Shown: positions 35,720 to 44,842 of the stretch, piece by piece
Layout of the letters: every line of letters starts with the position of its first letter
How positions within the stretch are numbered: position 1 is the first letter of the stretch
Assembly: GCA_024276125.1 (NCBI GenBank)
Contig: JAJRXT010000150.1
Span: 1 to 60,746 of the forward strand
Direction of reading: 5' to 3'
Length of the DNA: 60,746 bases
Source: a bacterium
Lineage (GTDB): Bacteria > SZUA-182 > SZUA-191 > JAJRXT01
Translations under genes and position numbers: made by a program
The notes under the pieces: model-generated
The model's input: the letters and a program-made list of their open reading frames with translations, nothing else
Databases searched by the model: none
What the model was told of the DNA's origin: nothing

Positions 35720-38400
35720 TACGTCACCTTGCGTATTTTAACCGGCGTAAGTTTGGCAGCCGGCATATGCGATGCACCGTCAGCTTTTACCTGCATAACT
35801 TTATTAACCGGTAAATCTATAAAATTACCCGGCACAAAGACAATCCCCGACCGGTAGCGGTCTGCAATTTTAGCCTTAACCTCTATTTTCCCGCCGGCGG
35901 ACACCACTTCAACCAAATCTCCCTCGACAAGCCCTAACCTGTCGGCATCTTCGGGATTTATCTCTACATAGCCTGTAGCATTAAGATAGTTAAGCCCTTT
36001 AGTACGGTTACTCATAGCGCCGGAGCCATGATGAAACAATATACCGCCGGTAATAAGCATAAACGGATATTCAGAGTTTTCAGCCTCAGATTGATAATCC
36101 ACCGCCGTAAAACGCCCCTTACCCTCATAAAAATCACTCATAGAAAAATAAGGCTTACCGGTTTTGTTATTATCATCAAGCGGCCAGAACACGCCGTCTG
36201 TCCCCAATACCTCGCTATTAATCCCTTTATATAAGGGCGCCAGCCGGCCTATTTCCTCAGTTATTTCCCGCGATGCGGCATAATCCATTACAAAACCACA
36301 GGCATTTGAGATACCAGCAATTATCTCCCAATCCGGTTTAGCCTCTCCCGGGGGGGATATAGCCGCTTTTACCGGCTGCACCCTGCGTTCTAAATTGGTA
36401 AACGTACCGGATTCCTCAGCAAAACTGGCGGCAGGAAGCACCACATCCGCCATCTTAGCCGTCTCAGTTAAGAAAATATCCTGCACCACCAAAAAATCAA
36501 GGGCACAAAGCGCTTCTTCAACCTGCTTACGTTCAGGATAGGCTGACAGCAAATTCTCTCCCATTATATACATAGCAGAAAGCTTACCCTCTTTTGCGGC
36601 TTCAAGCATTTGCGGTAAATACAGACCTTTTTTATCAGGTAAATCCACACCCCAGCCCCTTGCAAAATGACGCCTGCCATCCATATCGTCACAAGCCGTA
36701 TATCCCGGATAATAATCAGGTAAAACACCCATATCAGCAACGCCTTGAGAATTACAAGTCGTCCTTAGAGGATAAATACCGCAATTTTTACGACCCAGTT
36801 TACCGGTCGCCAAACTTAAATTTATCAATGCAGATACATTATCCGTCCCCTGCGAATGCTGAGTAATCCCCATACCATAAACAATAGAACCGGTCTTGGC
36901 GCCGGCAAATAACCTGGCGGCTTGTTCTAATTGCCCTGCCGGAACTCCGGTAATTTTTTCTACCTGCTGCTGGGTATATTCCTTAATCGACTGTAGAAAA
37001 TCTGCAAATCCAATAGTGTCCTTATCAATAAACTCCTGATCCTGCAAACCCTCTTTGATAATTATATGCAATAACCCGTTTATTAAAGCCAAATCAGTTC
37101 CCGGCTCAGGCCTTAACCAAACATCGGCAAAACGGCTAATTTCTAAAGATCGCGGATCAATTACAATAAGTTTGGCGCCATATTGTCTTACCGCCTGTTT
37201 TACATAAATACCGGCAATTACCTGAGATGCGGTTATATTGGAGCCTATCAATAAAATAGCATCCGTCTGCTTTAATTCGGCCAAGCTATTAGTCGCCCCG
37301 GCGACACCTAAAGCGCCCAGCATAGCGCTTATAGAAGGAGCATGCTCCAAACGAACAGAACTGTCTACATTGTTAGTGCCAAGCGCCGCCCGCATAAATT
37401 TTTGGAATAAATAATCCGCCTCATTAGTACAGCGCGCACCGGCCGCCCCAGCTACGCTTTGCGCCCCTTTATTTTCTATAACCTTTTTGAATCCATCAGC
37501 AATATATCCAAGCGCCTGCGCCCAGCCAACCTGCTTAAAACTATTATTAACCTTGATAAGCGGCGATGTAAGCCGTTTTTCAGAACCTACAAAATCATAA
37601 CCAAAACGACCCTTTACGCACAATAGGCCATTATTGGCGCCCATACCGTATTCAGAGGAAACCTTCACCAAATTATTTTTTTTATGCTCCAAATACAAAG
37701 AACAGCCACACCCGCAATAAGCACAAATGCTGCGCTGCTTCTCCACCTGCCACGGTCTGGCTTCATAGGCTGATAACTTGCAAATCAAAGCGCCCACCGG
37801 ACAGACCGACAAACACTGACCACAATATTCACAATTCACTAACTTATTATATGGATAACCAATAACCGTGGAAAAACCGCGTTCATAAAACCCCAAAGCG
37901 CCCACATTACGAGTCTCGTCACAAACCCTTACGCAACGACCGCAAAGCACGCATTTTTTAAAATTACGCTGAATAAACAAATTTGTATCATCAACCGGAT
38001 ACTCTTCAGTCTTAAATCCAAAACGATCGCCTGTTACCCTCAAGGTGAAAGCCAATTTTTGCAGCTCGCAGTCACCGCCGCGATCACAAGTCAGACAATC
38101 CAATGGATGATGCAGCAACAACAACTCAACCACCGTCTTACGCATATCATTGATTTCAGGCGTAACAGTATGCACCACCATACCCTCTGTAGCAGGCGTT
38201 GTGCATGCAGCCACCAATTTACGGAAGCCCTCCACCTCCACCAGACACAACCTGCAAGCCCCAAAACGCGTAAGCTCAGGATAATGACATAACGTAGGGA
38301 TATATACTTTCTTTTTTTGGGCGGCATCCAATATGGTGCTGCCTTTTTCCAAGCTAACTTTTATCCCATCGATTGTAAGACTAACCAAATTATCAGACAT
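35719..38400 (-). CDS. nuoG: NuoG1/FdhA-like iron-sulfur molybdopterin-fold subunit
   Basis: 893 aa, intact. [2Fe-2S] domain (CHYPELTRFGACRLC), His-Cys cluster HHPLDCLTCDRGGDCELQ, ferredoxin pair (CVLCGRCVRVCDE, CEYCGQCLSVCPVGA), a further cluster CAYCGCGC..LLCVKGRFG, then the molybdopterin oxidoreductase fold. Compared with E. coli FdhF, the Lys of CVKGR, the His of EHAPS and the Arg before CNSQGVADMG are kept, but the Sec/Cys metal ligand is Glu (VRLEHAPS). It is therefore more likely an electron conduit than a working formate dehydrogenase. Overlaps NuoF by eight bases and NuoG2 by one. Confidence 0.9.
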   Translation of the reverse strand: MSDNLVSLTIDGIKVSLEKGSTILDAAQKKKVYIPTLCHYPELTRFGACRLCLVEVEGFRKLVAACTTPATEGMVVHTVTPEINDMRKTVVELLLLHHPLDCLTCDRGGDCELQKLAFTLRVTGDRFGFKTEEYPVDDTNLFIQRNFKKCVLCGRCVRVCDETRNVGALGFYERGFSTVIGYPYNKLVNCEYCGQCLSVCPVGALICKLSAYEARPWQVEKQRSICAYCGCGCSLYLEHKKNNLVKVSSEYGMGANNGLLCVKGRFGYDFVGSEKRLTSPLIKVNNSFKQVGWAQALGYIADGFKKVIENKGAQSVAGAAGARCTNEADYLFQKFMRAALGTNNVDSSVRLEHAPSISAMLGALGVAGATNSLAELKQTDAILLIGSNITASQVIAGIYVKQAVRQYGAKLIVIDPRSLEISRFADVWLRPEPGTDLALINGLLHIIIKEGLQDQEFIDKDTIGFADFLQSIKEYTQQQVEKITGVPAGQLEQAARLFAGAKTGSIVYGMGITQHSQGTDNVSALINLSLATGKLGRKNCGIYPLRTTCNSQGVADMGVLPDYYPGYTACDDMDGRRHFARGWGVDLPDKKGLYLPQMLEAAKEGKLSAMYIMGENLLSAYPERKQVEEALCALDFLVVQDIFLTETAKMADVVLPAASFAEESGTFTNLERRVQPVKAAISPPGEAKPDWEIIAGISNACGFVMDYAASREITEEIGRLAPLYKGINSEVLGTDGVFWPLDDNNKTGKPYFSMSDFYEGKGRFTAVDYQSEAENSEYPFMLITGGILFHHGSGAMSNRTKGLNYLNATGYVEINPEDADRLGLVEGDLVEVVSAGGKIEVKAKIADRYRSGIVFVPGNFIDLPVNKVMQVKADGASHMPAAKLTPVKIRKVT

Positions 38401-39685
38401 CTAAATCTTTCCTTGCTGGACAACGCTTATATTTTATATGTTCTTCAAAATCATCACGAAAATTTTTAATAAAACTGACTACCGCATTAGGAGCGGCCAT
38501 ACCCAGCGGGCAAAAAGAACTGGCGCGCATATTATCAGCTAACTCTACGATAAGATCGATTTCCGCCAGCTTGGCCTCGCCATTATATATACGGTTTAAT
38601 ATATTAACAATCCATCCGGCGCCCTCTCGGCACGGAGTACAGCGCCCGCAGGATTCATGCTCAAAAAAACGCGCAACAGACAAACCCGCTCCCACCATAC
38701 AGGTGGTCTCATCCATAACAATCAGAGCGCCGGAACCAAGCATGGAGCCAGCCCGCGCTAAATTGTAAAAATCAAAAGCAACCCCCATATGCTCAGCCGT
38801 AAGACAAGGGCTGGATGCGCCGCCGGGCAGCACGGCTTTAAATTTGTTGCCATCGCGTATACCGCCCGCATATTCGTAAATTAAATCCCGTAACACCGTT
38901 CCCATCGGCAATTCATAATTACCTGGTTTGTTCACATGCCCGCTTATAGAAAATATTTTTGTACCGGGGCATTCCGATGTTCCCAAACGCCTAAACCATT
39001 CATCTCCATTTAACAAAATATGCCGTATACTGCATAATGTTTCTACATTATTTACGGTAGTAGGCCGCCGCCATAAACCCTCGTTTACCGGAAAAGGCGG
39101 TTTAACCCGCGAGCGCCCTGCCCTGCCCTCCAGCGAATCTAAAAGCGCCGTTTCCTCTCCGCAAATATAGGCGCCGGCGCCCAAAAACACTTTAATATCA
39201 AAACAAAAATCAGCGCCTAAAATATTATCGCCTAAATATCCCTTAGCTCTGGCTTGTTCTATAGCCTGCTCAAGCAGTCTGGCGGCATAAATATACTCGC
39301 CTCTGATATATATAATCCCCTGTGTGCAGCCTATAGCATAACCCGCAATAGCCATACCTTCTATTAAAGAATGCGGGTCCTGCTCCAAAAGTATACGATC
39401 CTTAAAAGTACCCGGCTCACCTTCATCGGCATTACAAATTATATATTTGATCTTCTTGGGATCACTCGCACAAAACTGCCATTTCATACCCGTAGGAAAA
39501 CCAGCCCCGCCGCGACCGCGCAAGCCGGCTCTTTTGACCAGCTCGACGATCTCTTCCGGCAGAAGCTCCCCCAGCGCATGCTTTAGGGCTTTGTATCCGC
39601 CGTTCTTTAAATAGCCCTTAATATGCTCGGAGTTCGGAGTCCCGATATTTTTTAATAATATTTTCGTCTGAGGCAAAACAGCCAC
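38393..39685 (-). CDS. nuoF: NADH-quinone oxidoreductase subunit F
   Basis: 430 aa, normal length. FMN/NADH binding: GRGGAGFPTGMKW, CNADEGEPGTFKDR and GAGAYICGEETALLDSLEG; N3-type [4Fe-4S] ligands in HESCGRCTPCREG and SSFCPLG. First electron acceptor from NADH. GTG start at 39685 with AAAGGGGA directly upstream. Forms the first of two E-F-G modules. Confidence 0.95.
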   Translation of the reverse strand: MAVLPQTKILLKNIGTPNSEHIKGYLKNGGYKALKHALGELLPEEIVELVKRAGLRGRGGAGFPTGMKWQFCASDPKKIKYIICNADEGEPGTFKDRILLEQDPHSLIEGMAIAGYAIGCTQGIIYIRGEYIYAARLLEQAIEQARAKGYLGDNILGADFCFDIKVFLGAGAYICGEETALLDSLEGRAGRSRVKPPFPVNEGLWRRPTTVNNVETLCSIRHILLNGDEWFRRLGTSECPGTKIFSISGHVNKPGNYELPMGTVLRDLIYEYAGGIRDGNKFKAVLPGGASSPCLTAEHMGVAFDFYNLARAGSMLGSGALIVMDETTCMVGAGLSVARFFEHESCGRCTPCREGAGWIVNILNRIYNGEAKLAEIDLIVELADNMRASSFCPLGMAAPNAVVSFIKNFRDDFEEHIKYKRCPARKDLDV

Positions 39686-39697
39686 TCCCCTTTAGGC

Positions 39698-40177
39698 TCA
39701 GTATTCCTTTAATATATCGGTAATCTTTTCCGGCGTAAGCTTAAAAAAAGTTTTATCATTAACCATCATAGCCGGCGCCCGGTCACAAGCTCCAATACAC
39801 GAGGTAGTAAACAAGGTAAATTTACCGTCGCTGGTGGTCTCTCCAGAACCTATTTGCAAAATCCGCTTAATTTGAGCAAACACCTTTTCTTCATCTTTTA
39901 AATAACAGCTAATACTGTCACAAACCAAAATTACATTATTACCCACCGGACGAGTATTAAACAAAGTGTAAAAGGTAGCTATCTCAAATACATCCACTTG
40001 CGGTATATTCAGATAACCCGCAATCCCAACCAGTATATCCTGCTCCAGATAGCCGCTATGCTCCTGCACTTTATGCAAAAGAGGCAACAATGCGCCGCGC
40101 TTAAACTCATACTGAGCTACAATTTGCTCAAATTCTTTTTTCAACCCATCCGGTAACTTTGGTGCTATATTAGCCAT
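39698..40177 (-). CDS. nuoE: NADH-quinone oxidoreductase subunit E
   Basis: 159 aa thioredoxin-like [2Fe-2S] subunit: GALLPLLHKVQEHSGYLEQDILVGIAGYLNIP, ligands CDSISC and CIGACDRAPAMMV. Works with NuoF. Three bases after nuoH, unusual since E normally follows D. Confidence 0.95.
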   Translation of the reverse strand: MANIAPKLPDGLKKEFEQIVAQYEFKRGALLPLLHKVQEHSGYLEQDILVGIAGYLNIPQVDVFEIATFYTLFNTRPVGNNVILVCDSISCYLKDEEKVFAQIKRILQIGSGETTSDGKFTLFTTSCIGACDRAPAMMVNDKTFFKLTPEKITDILKEY

Positions 40178-40180
40178 AAT

Positions 40181-41278
40181 CTATGCCTGTTGAAATTTAT
40201 AAAACCGTTTAGTACAAAAAGCCAAACAAATAACAGTTGTTATAAGAGTTGCCGCATAATAAACCAAAAGCATCCCGCCGCTTAAATGAAACATCTTATA
40301 AAAACCCGTAAGCAGAATATTCAACAAAGTAAGCGGCAATAGAACCTTCCAGCCGAAATACATCAGTTGATCGTAACGCACCCGCGGCAGAGTACCCCGC
40401 AGCCAAATCACAAAGAAAGCAAAAAGCAATGATTTCGACAATAGCCAGATAAAAGGCGGCACCACATCCAAAAAACTCAAAAATGCAACAGAAGGAAACG
40501 GCCTCAACCAACCTCCCATAAAAGCTATAGCGGCGACTACGCCAATCAGGATAATATTTATATATTCGGCCAAAGCAAATATGGAAAAAGCCATCCCGCT
40601 GTATTCAGTATAAAATCCCGTAACCAGCGAACCCTCATCTTCCAGCATATCAAATGGAAGACGCTGAGTTTCCGCTGTTCCAGCCAGTAAAAAACAGATG
40701 AAGGCTATAGGCTGCAAAAAAACAAACCACGTCCCGCCGGTCTGCTGAGAATTTACCATCTTCCACATATTAAGACTTCCAGCCAGCATAAGCGGGCCGA
40801 CTAAAGACAGCACCAAGGGCAGCTCATAACTGATAGTCTGCGACACGCCCCTTAGCGCCCCCATCAAAGGATACTTGCTATTGGATGCCCAGCCGGCTAT
40901 AACCACGCCAAAAACACCCAAAGAACTGGCCGCCAATATATATATAAGGCCGATATTTATATCTATAATCCTATAAATCTGCTCAGCGCCCCAAGGAATC
41001 GCCGCAAAAGGAATCGCAGCGCAAATCATCGTAATTACCGGCGCAAGTAAGAACAATTTACGGTCAGCCTTCTCGGGCACAATAATCTCTTTACCCATCA
41101 GCTTAATCGCATCGGCAATCGGCTGCAATATCCCATGCCAGCCAACCCGCATATGACCGTGCCGAACCTGCATCCGGCCTAAAACCTTACGCTCCATATA
41201 GGTGATTACCGCAGCTACGCCTATAAGAACGGAAAAGACAACAATAACTTTGAAAATTGCAATCAATACAGGAATCAT
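40181..41278 (-). CDS. nuoH: NADH-quinone oxidoreductase subunit H
   Basis: 365 aa, about eight or nine membrane helices. GVAAVITYMERKVLGRMQVRHGHMRVGWHGILQPIADAIKLMGKE is the signature start; RLPFDMLEDEGSLVTGFYTEYSGMAFSIFALAEY is the quinone-site loop with its acidic cluster (the usual first residues PFDLPEAE are PFDMLEDE). LRGTLPRVRYDQLMYFGWK is the conserved C-terminal part. Forms the quinone-chamber entry with NuoB/D, which are not encoded here. Confidence 0.95.
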   Translation of the reverse strand: MIPVLIAIFKVIVVFSVLIGVAAVITYMERKVLGRMQVRHGHMRVGWHGILQPIADAIKLMGKEIIVPEKADRKLFLLAPVITMICAAIPFAAIPWGAEQIYRIIDINIGLIYILAASSLGVFGVVIAGWASNSKYPLMGALRGVSQTISYELPLVLSLVGPLMLAGSLNMWKMVNSQQTGGTWFVFLQPIAFICFLLAGTAETQRLPFDMLEDEGSLVTGFYTEYSGMAFSIFALAEYINIILIGVVAAIAFMGGWLRPFPSVAFLSFLDVVPPFIWLLSKSLLFAFFVIWLRGTLPRVRYDQLMYFGWKVLLPLTLLNILLTGFYKMFHLSGGMLLVYYAATLITTVICLAFCTKRFYKFQQA

Positions 41279-41300
41279 TTTTTCTCTTGCTCAAAAATTA

Positions 41301-41672
41301 TCAATAACGCCAGTCCAAGGCTCCCTTAGCCCAGGCATAAAACAAACCCACCAACAAAATCGCTATAAACAAAATCATCTCAATAAAAGCAAACATGCCG
41401 ATCCTGTCAAACACTATCGCCCACACAAACAAAAACAAGGCCTCTACATCAAAGGCCAAAAACAACATTGCATATATATAATAACGAGGCACCACCCGCT
41501 CCCAAGCCTCGCCTTCCGGTTCCATACCGCATTCGTAAGGGGACGTTTTTTCGCTGTACTGATTTTGAGGACGCCAAATCCTGCCCAGAGACAACATCAG
41601 TTTAGCCACTATCCCTGAGAAGACAATAAAAAACAAAATGGGGATATATATGCTAATTCCAGAAAGCTGCAC
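41301..41672 (-). CDS. nuoA: NADH-quinone oxidoreductase subunit A
   Basis: 123 aa, three helices; RPQNQYSEKTSPYECGMEPEGEAW contains the TSPYECG(M/F) signature of loop 1 near the quinone site, and YAMLFLAFDVEALFLFVWAIVF carries the helix-2 acidic residues. Start chosen as GTG 41672: AAGGAGG lies five bases before it and falls inside a longer frame that opens with a TTG at 41687. First gene of the cluster, behind a consensus promoter. Confidence 0.94.
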   Translation of the reverse strand: MQLSGISIYIPILFFIVFSGIVAKLMLSLGRIWRPQNQYSEKTSPYECGMEPEGEAWERVVPRYYIYAMLFLAFDVEALFLFVWAIVFDRIGMFAFIEMILFIAILLVGLFYAWAKGALDWRY

Positions 41673-41796
41673 AATAGCCTCCTTCAATTTAAAACACGAG
41701 TATAAAATTATATATAATGGTTTTACCTTAAGAGACTACCAAAAATGTTTGCTTAGATAAAACCCTTAACAATCAATCTCTTATGAATGATAAATT

Positions 41797-41825
41797 ATTA
41801 TAGATCATTGTTTTAATTTTGTCAA
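41797..41825 (-). promoter_or_regulatory. Consensus sigma70 promoter of the nuo cluster
   Basis: On the minus strand TTGACA (41825-41820), exactly 17 bases, TATAAT (41802-41797): both boxes perfect. Predicted start about 41790, leader about 115 bases to nuoA. Implies strong constitutive transcription of the whole cluster. Confidence 0.8.
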
Positions 41826-41941
41826 CATAAAAATTCAGCCGACTAGCAAAAACGATTTAAAAAGAAACATGGTAATACTTGTATTATCAGGCTTTAAGTA
41901 CAACTTAAATTATAGTAATCGTCTGTCAAAAACAATTTGAT

Positions 41942-43492
41942 TTACCTCTTTATATCCCGTTTTAATAGGTGTAGCTCTTCACTGCCCAATAAATAAGACG
42001 CCCCAATAAAAACCATCCCTCCGCCAAGAATATAACCCGCCATAACCAACAATTTAACACCCAAAGTATAAACTGTAAAATTAGTATATTTTATCGCAAA
42101 CAGACAAAATACCCCCATCGCCAACGAAGCTAAAGTAATACGCGCAACAGACTTAAGAATCTTCCTTCCCCCCAATAATCCCAATCTTTTTCGCAAATAA
42201 AAAATCAAAACCGTCATGTTCAATATACTGGCCAACGCCGTACCCAAAGCCAATCCGCCGTGCTTTAGCGGCCACATTAAGATTAAGTTGAAGAAAATAT
42301 TGGCAATCATCGCAATAATAGAAAGCTTAACCGGAGTCTTAGTATCCTGTAAGGAATAAAATACCGGCACAATAACCTTTACCCCGGCATAAGCGCACAA
42401 ACCCACCGCATAATAAAATAATGCGGAAGCAGAACCCACAAGAGCATTATGATCAAACTGCCCCCGTAAAAACAATAACTCTACAATGGGATAACGCAGC
42501 GCCATCAAACCCGCCATAGCCGGAATACTTAAAAATAAAACCAGCCGTAAGCCCACGTTGAATGTATCCTTAAGACCGGCTATATCTCCATCGGCCGCCT
42601 TATGAGATAAAGCCGGCAAAATAGCCGTACCCAAAGCCACCCCGAATAAGCCCAAAGGCAATTGTACCAGCCGATTACCATAATTCAGATACGACACACT
42701 CCCCGGCGGTAAAAATGAAGCCAGCAAGGTATCAATTAGACCATTTATCTCATATACGGCTAGTCCAAAAAGCGAAGGCAGCATAAGCCGCCCCACTTTC
42801 CTTACTCCCGGGTGCCTAAAATTAAAACTTATACGGAATTTAAATCCCTTTTTCTTTAAAAAAGGAATCTGCAATAATAACTGAGCCGCGCCACCCAACA
42901 ATACCCCTATAGCAAGCCCCAGCGCCGGTTGAGACAGATGCGGAGCCAAATATAAGGCTGAACCTATCATGCAAATATTTAGCAGCGCAGGAGATATGGC
43001 AGGCGCAAAAAAGTGTCCCAGCGAATTTAAGATACCCATAAATAAAGCGGTAAGCCCAATGCAAAAAATATAGGGAAAAATAATGCGGGTAAGTAGAATT
43101 GTAAGCTGCTGTTTATTACTTACGCTTTTGAATCCGGGCGCTACGATCTTTACGATCAGCGGAGCGGCTAAAACCCCCGATACAGCCGCCGCCGCCAGCA
43201 ATACCGATAAAAGACAAACCATAGCAGAAGCCAGCTCCCAAGCGCTGTCCTCCCCGTCCCTGCGGTAATATTCAGTAAAGACAGGGATAAATGAAGCGGA
43301 AAGCGCCCCTTCGGCCAGCAGGCGGCGCAGCATATTGGGAATACGAAAGGCTACAAAAAAGGCATCAGCGGATAAACCGGCGCCAAATAAAAAAGCAATA
43401 ACCGCCTCGCGTATCAGCCCCAAAATACGGCTGACAAAGGTGGCCAAACTAATAACGCCAGTAGATTTTATAAGTCGCTTGTGGTCACTCAT
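41942..43492 (-). CDS. murJ: Lipid II flippase MurJ
   Basis: 516 aa, 14 predicted helices, MATE-like fold. Flips lipid II across the inner membrane. Conserved: STGVISLATFVSRILGLIREAVIAFLFG, DAFFVAFRIPNMLRRLLAEGALSASFIPVF (the arginine-rich cavity) and SLFGLAVYEINGLIDTLLASFLPPGSVSYLNYGNRLVQLPLGLFGVALGTAILP. Convergent in no pair; ends 117 bases before the nuo promoter. No obvious ribosome site problem. Confidence 0.95.
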   Translation of the reverse strand: MSDHKRLIKSTGVISLATFVSRILGLIREAVIAFLFGAGLSADAFFVAFRIPNMLRRLLAEGALSASFIPVFTEYYRRDGEDSAWELASAMVCLLSVLLAAAAVSGVLAAPLIVKIVAPGFKSVSNKQQLTILLTRIIFPYIFCIGLTALFMGILNSLGHFFAPAISPALLNICMIGSALYLAPHLSQPALGLAIGVLLGGAAQLLLQIPFLKKKGFKFRISFNFRHPGVRKVGRLMLPSLFGLAVYEINGLIDTLLASFLPPGSVSYLNYGNRLVQLPLGLFGVALGTAILPALSHKAADGDIAGLKDTFNVGLRLVLFLSIPAMAGLMALRYPIVELLFLRGQFDHNALVGSASALFYYAVGLCAYAGVKVIVPVFYSLQDTKTPVKLSIIAMIANIFFNLILMWPLKHGGLALGTALASILNMTVLIFYLRKRLGLLGGRKILKSVARITLASLAMGVFCLFAIKYTNFTVYTLGVKLLVMAGYILGGGMVFIGASYLLGSEELHLLKRDIKR

Positions 43493-43510
43493 GAATAGCT
43501 TTCAGTTGAT

Positions 43511-43746
43511 AAATCATGTTACACAAAAATACTGTAGGGTGGATTAAGGGGCTTTTATATATAAGATGTCTTTAGATTAAATAAAGAACACCAAATAATC
43601 AAAAGATCGCCCCGAATCCACCATAATGGTGGAACCGCAACTATTTAGATAACATAAGCCCAATATATTTTTAAATTCTTTTCTACTACGGGCTTGTTCC
43701 ACCCTACCTCTAACTTAAAAAAAACACTTTGCGTAACATGAGTTAG
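43511..43746. repeat. MITE-like element, family A copy 3
   Basis: Outer ends ATCATGTTACACAAAA and TTTGCGTAACATGAGTTA, inner GTAGGGTGGATT and TTCCACCCTAC. Inverted relative to copy 2. Lies in the 467-base gap murJ-tatA (43493-43959), whose remainder is a palindrome and the tatA promoter. Confidence 0.75.
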
Positions 43747-43763
43747 TAATTTCAAATTCATCG

Positions 43764-43816
43764 TGTAGGAGCGCCATCCCTGGCGCGATAGCTCGCGGCA
43801 AGATGCCGCTCCTACA
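43764..43816. repeat. Palindrome TGTAGGAGCG..CCGCTCCTACA
   Basis: TGTAGGAGCG(C) and GCCGCTCCTACA arms around CCATCCCTGGCGCGAT..GCAAGATG. A compact repeat of the REP type, once in this window. Confidence 0.5.
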
Positions 43817-43871
43817 GTTGCCGACATAGGCGTCTTATGTTCAAAATCAAAGGGACAAACATACATGCAGC

Positions 43872-43900
43872 TTGACAGTTTATTGTGTATCTCTTACAAT
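43872..43900 (+). promoter_or_regulatory. tatA promoter
   Basis: TTGACA (43872-43877), 17 bases, TACAAT (43895-43900), 60 bases before the tatA start. It excludes the longer in-frame start at 43885, which lies inside the promoter. Confidence 0.7.
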
Positions 43901-43959
43901 CAATTTGTACAAATAATTTGCATTTGCTGAATTTAAACATTCAAAATGGAAAAACAATT

Positions 43960-44130
43960 ATGCTGGGAATCGGTTTTTTTGAATTACTTTTTATTCTAAT
44001 CCTGGCCTTAATATTCATCGGTCCTGAAAAATTGCCGGAATTAGCCGGCCGATTAGGAAAAATAATAGCAGAAATTAAAAATGAAGCGGATAAGCTGGAT
44101 GAGAGTATACACCAAAAACCAGATGATTAA
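43960..44130 (+). CDS. tatA: Twin-arginine translocase subunit TatA/E
   Basis: 56 aa: one N-terminal membrane helix (MLGIGFFELLFILILALIFIG) with the conserved FG-like hinge GPEKLPELAGRLGK, then an amphipathic helix and acidic/polar tail. Forms the pore of the Tat system for folded proteins. Start placed at 43960 because of the promoter just upstream; short for TatB, so a TatA-type bifunctional protein is likely. tatC follows only after 712 bases of repeats. Confidence 0.9.
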   Translation: MLGIGFFELLFILILALIFIGPEKLPELAGRLGKIIAEIKNEADKLDESIHQKPDD

Positions 44131-44173
44131 CCAGTTCTTTTGTATAAAATATGTTTATGTTTCGTATTGTATT

Positions 44174-44196
44174 TTTCGGGGTGTCTCACCCCGAAA
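44174..44196. repeat. Palindromic hairpin, family C
   Basis: TTTCGGGGTG..CACCCCGAAA, just downstream of tatA; may end its transcript though no U-tract follows. Confidence 0.55.
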
Positions 44197-44206
44197 GCTT
44201 ATTATT

Positions 44207-44706
44207 AACGCATGTTACGCAAACTCTATTTTTAAATGTAGAGTGGGTCAAGCCCGTATCATGGTGGATTCGGGGTAATCTTTTAATAAGTCACCTTACG
44301 CAAAAAAAACATTAACACCACGCATAGGGTGAATTAAGGGGGTTTATTCTAACAGGCATACTAATAAACATTAAGACCAATAAATTATAGAAAGATTACC
44401 CCGAATCCACCAAAATTGCTTAAGAGCCTGTGTCGCAATTAAGAAATTGACCTTTTCCTGTCATTCCCTCGAAAGTGGAAATCCAGTAAATACAATAAGT
44501 TGTGGATTCCAATTTTCACGGGAATGACAAAAAAATCGTATTATGACACAGCCTCTAAGCGCAGGTGTGGTGGGTCCGCGTCCATAAGACAATACATATA
44601 TCTAACATACATTTTAGGCTCTTTAATAATACGGGCTTGACCCACCCTACTTTTAAAATTGGTCTTTTTTCGTTCTTAAAACCAATTTTGCGTAACATCA
44701 GTTAAT
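44207..44706. repeat. Composite nested family A element (copy 4)
   Basis: About 500 bp between tatA and tatC (gene-free stretch 44131-44842). Outer ends ACGCATGTTACGCAAA and TTTTGCGTAACATCAGTTA. Inside are a second partial copy (TCACCTTACGCAAAA at about 44291, ..ATTACCCCGAATCCACC to 44411) and the family D element 44419-44559. Shows sequential insertion of elements into elements. Confidence 0.65.
44419..44559. mobile_element. Family D terminal-inverted-repeat element, copy 2
   Basis: Ends CTTAAGAGCCTGTGTCGCAATT and ATGACACAGCCTCTAAG; centre contains a TCATTCCC..GGGAATGAC inverted pair. Nested within a family A element. Confidence 0.65.
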
Positions 44707-44731
44707 AACAAATTGCTCGCAGCTAGACATG

Positions 44732-44756
44732 GTTTCGGGATAAGACATCCCGAAAC
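44732..44756. repeat. Palindromic hairpin, family C
   Basis: GTTTCGGGAT..CATCCCGAAAC upstream of tatC; followed at about 44783-44812 by ACCGACTTACAAATCGG. Confidence 0.55.
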
Positions 44757-44842
44757 ATAACCCTATATAAGAAAAAAAATCGAACCGACTTACAAATCGG
44801 CGGCTACAGCTATATTACAAGCACATCTATATATGGACTAGT

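Noticed and set aside
35719-38400. Formate dehydrogenase alpha subunit with selenocysteine
   Set aside because: No in-frame TGA; the ligand position is a Glu codon.
43645-43866. 73-codon open frame upstream of tatA
   Set aside because: Composed of a family A end and a palindrome; no protein features.
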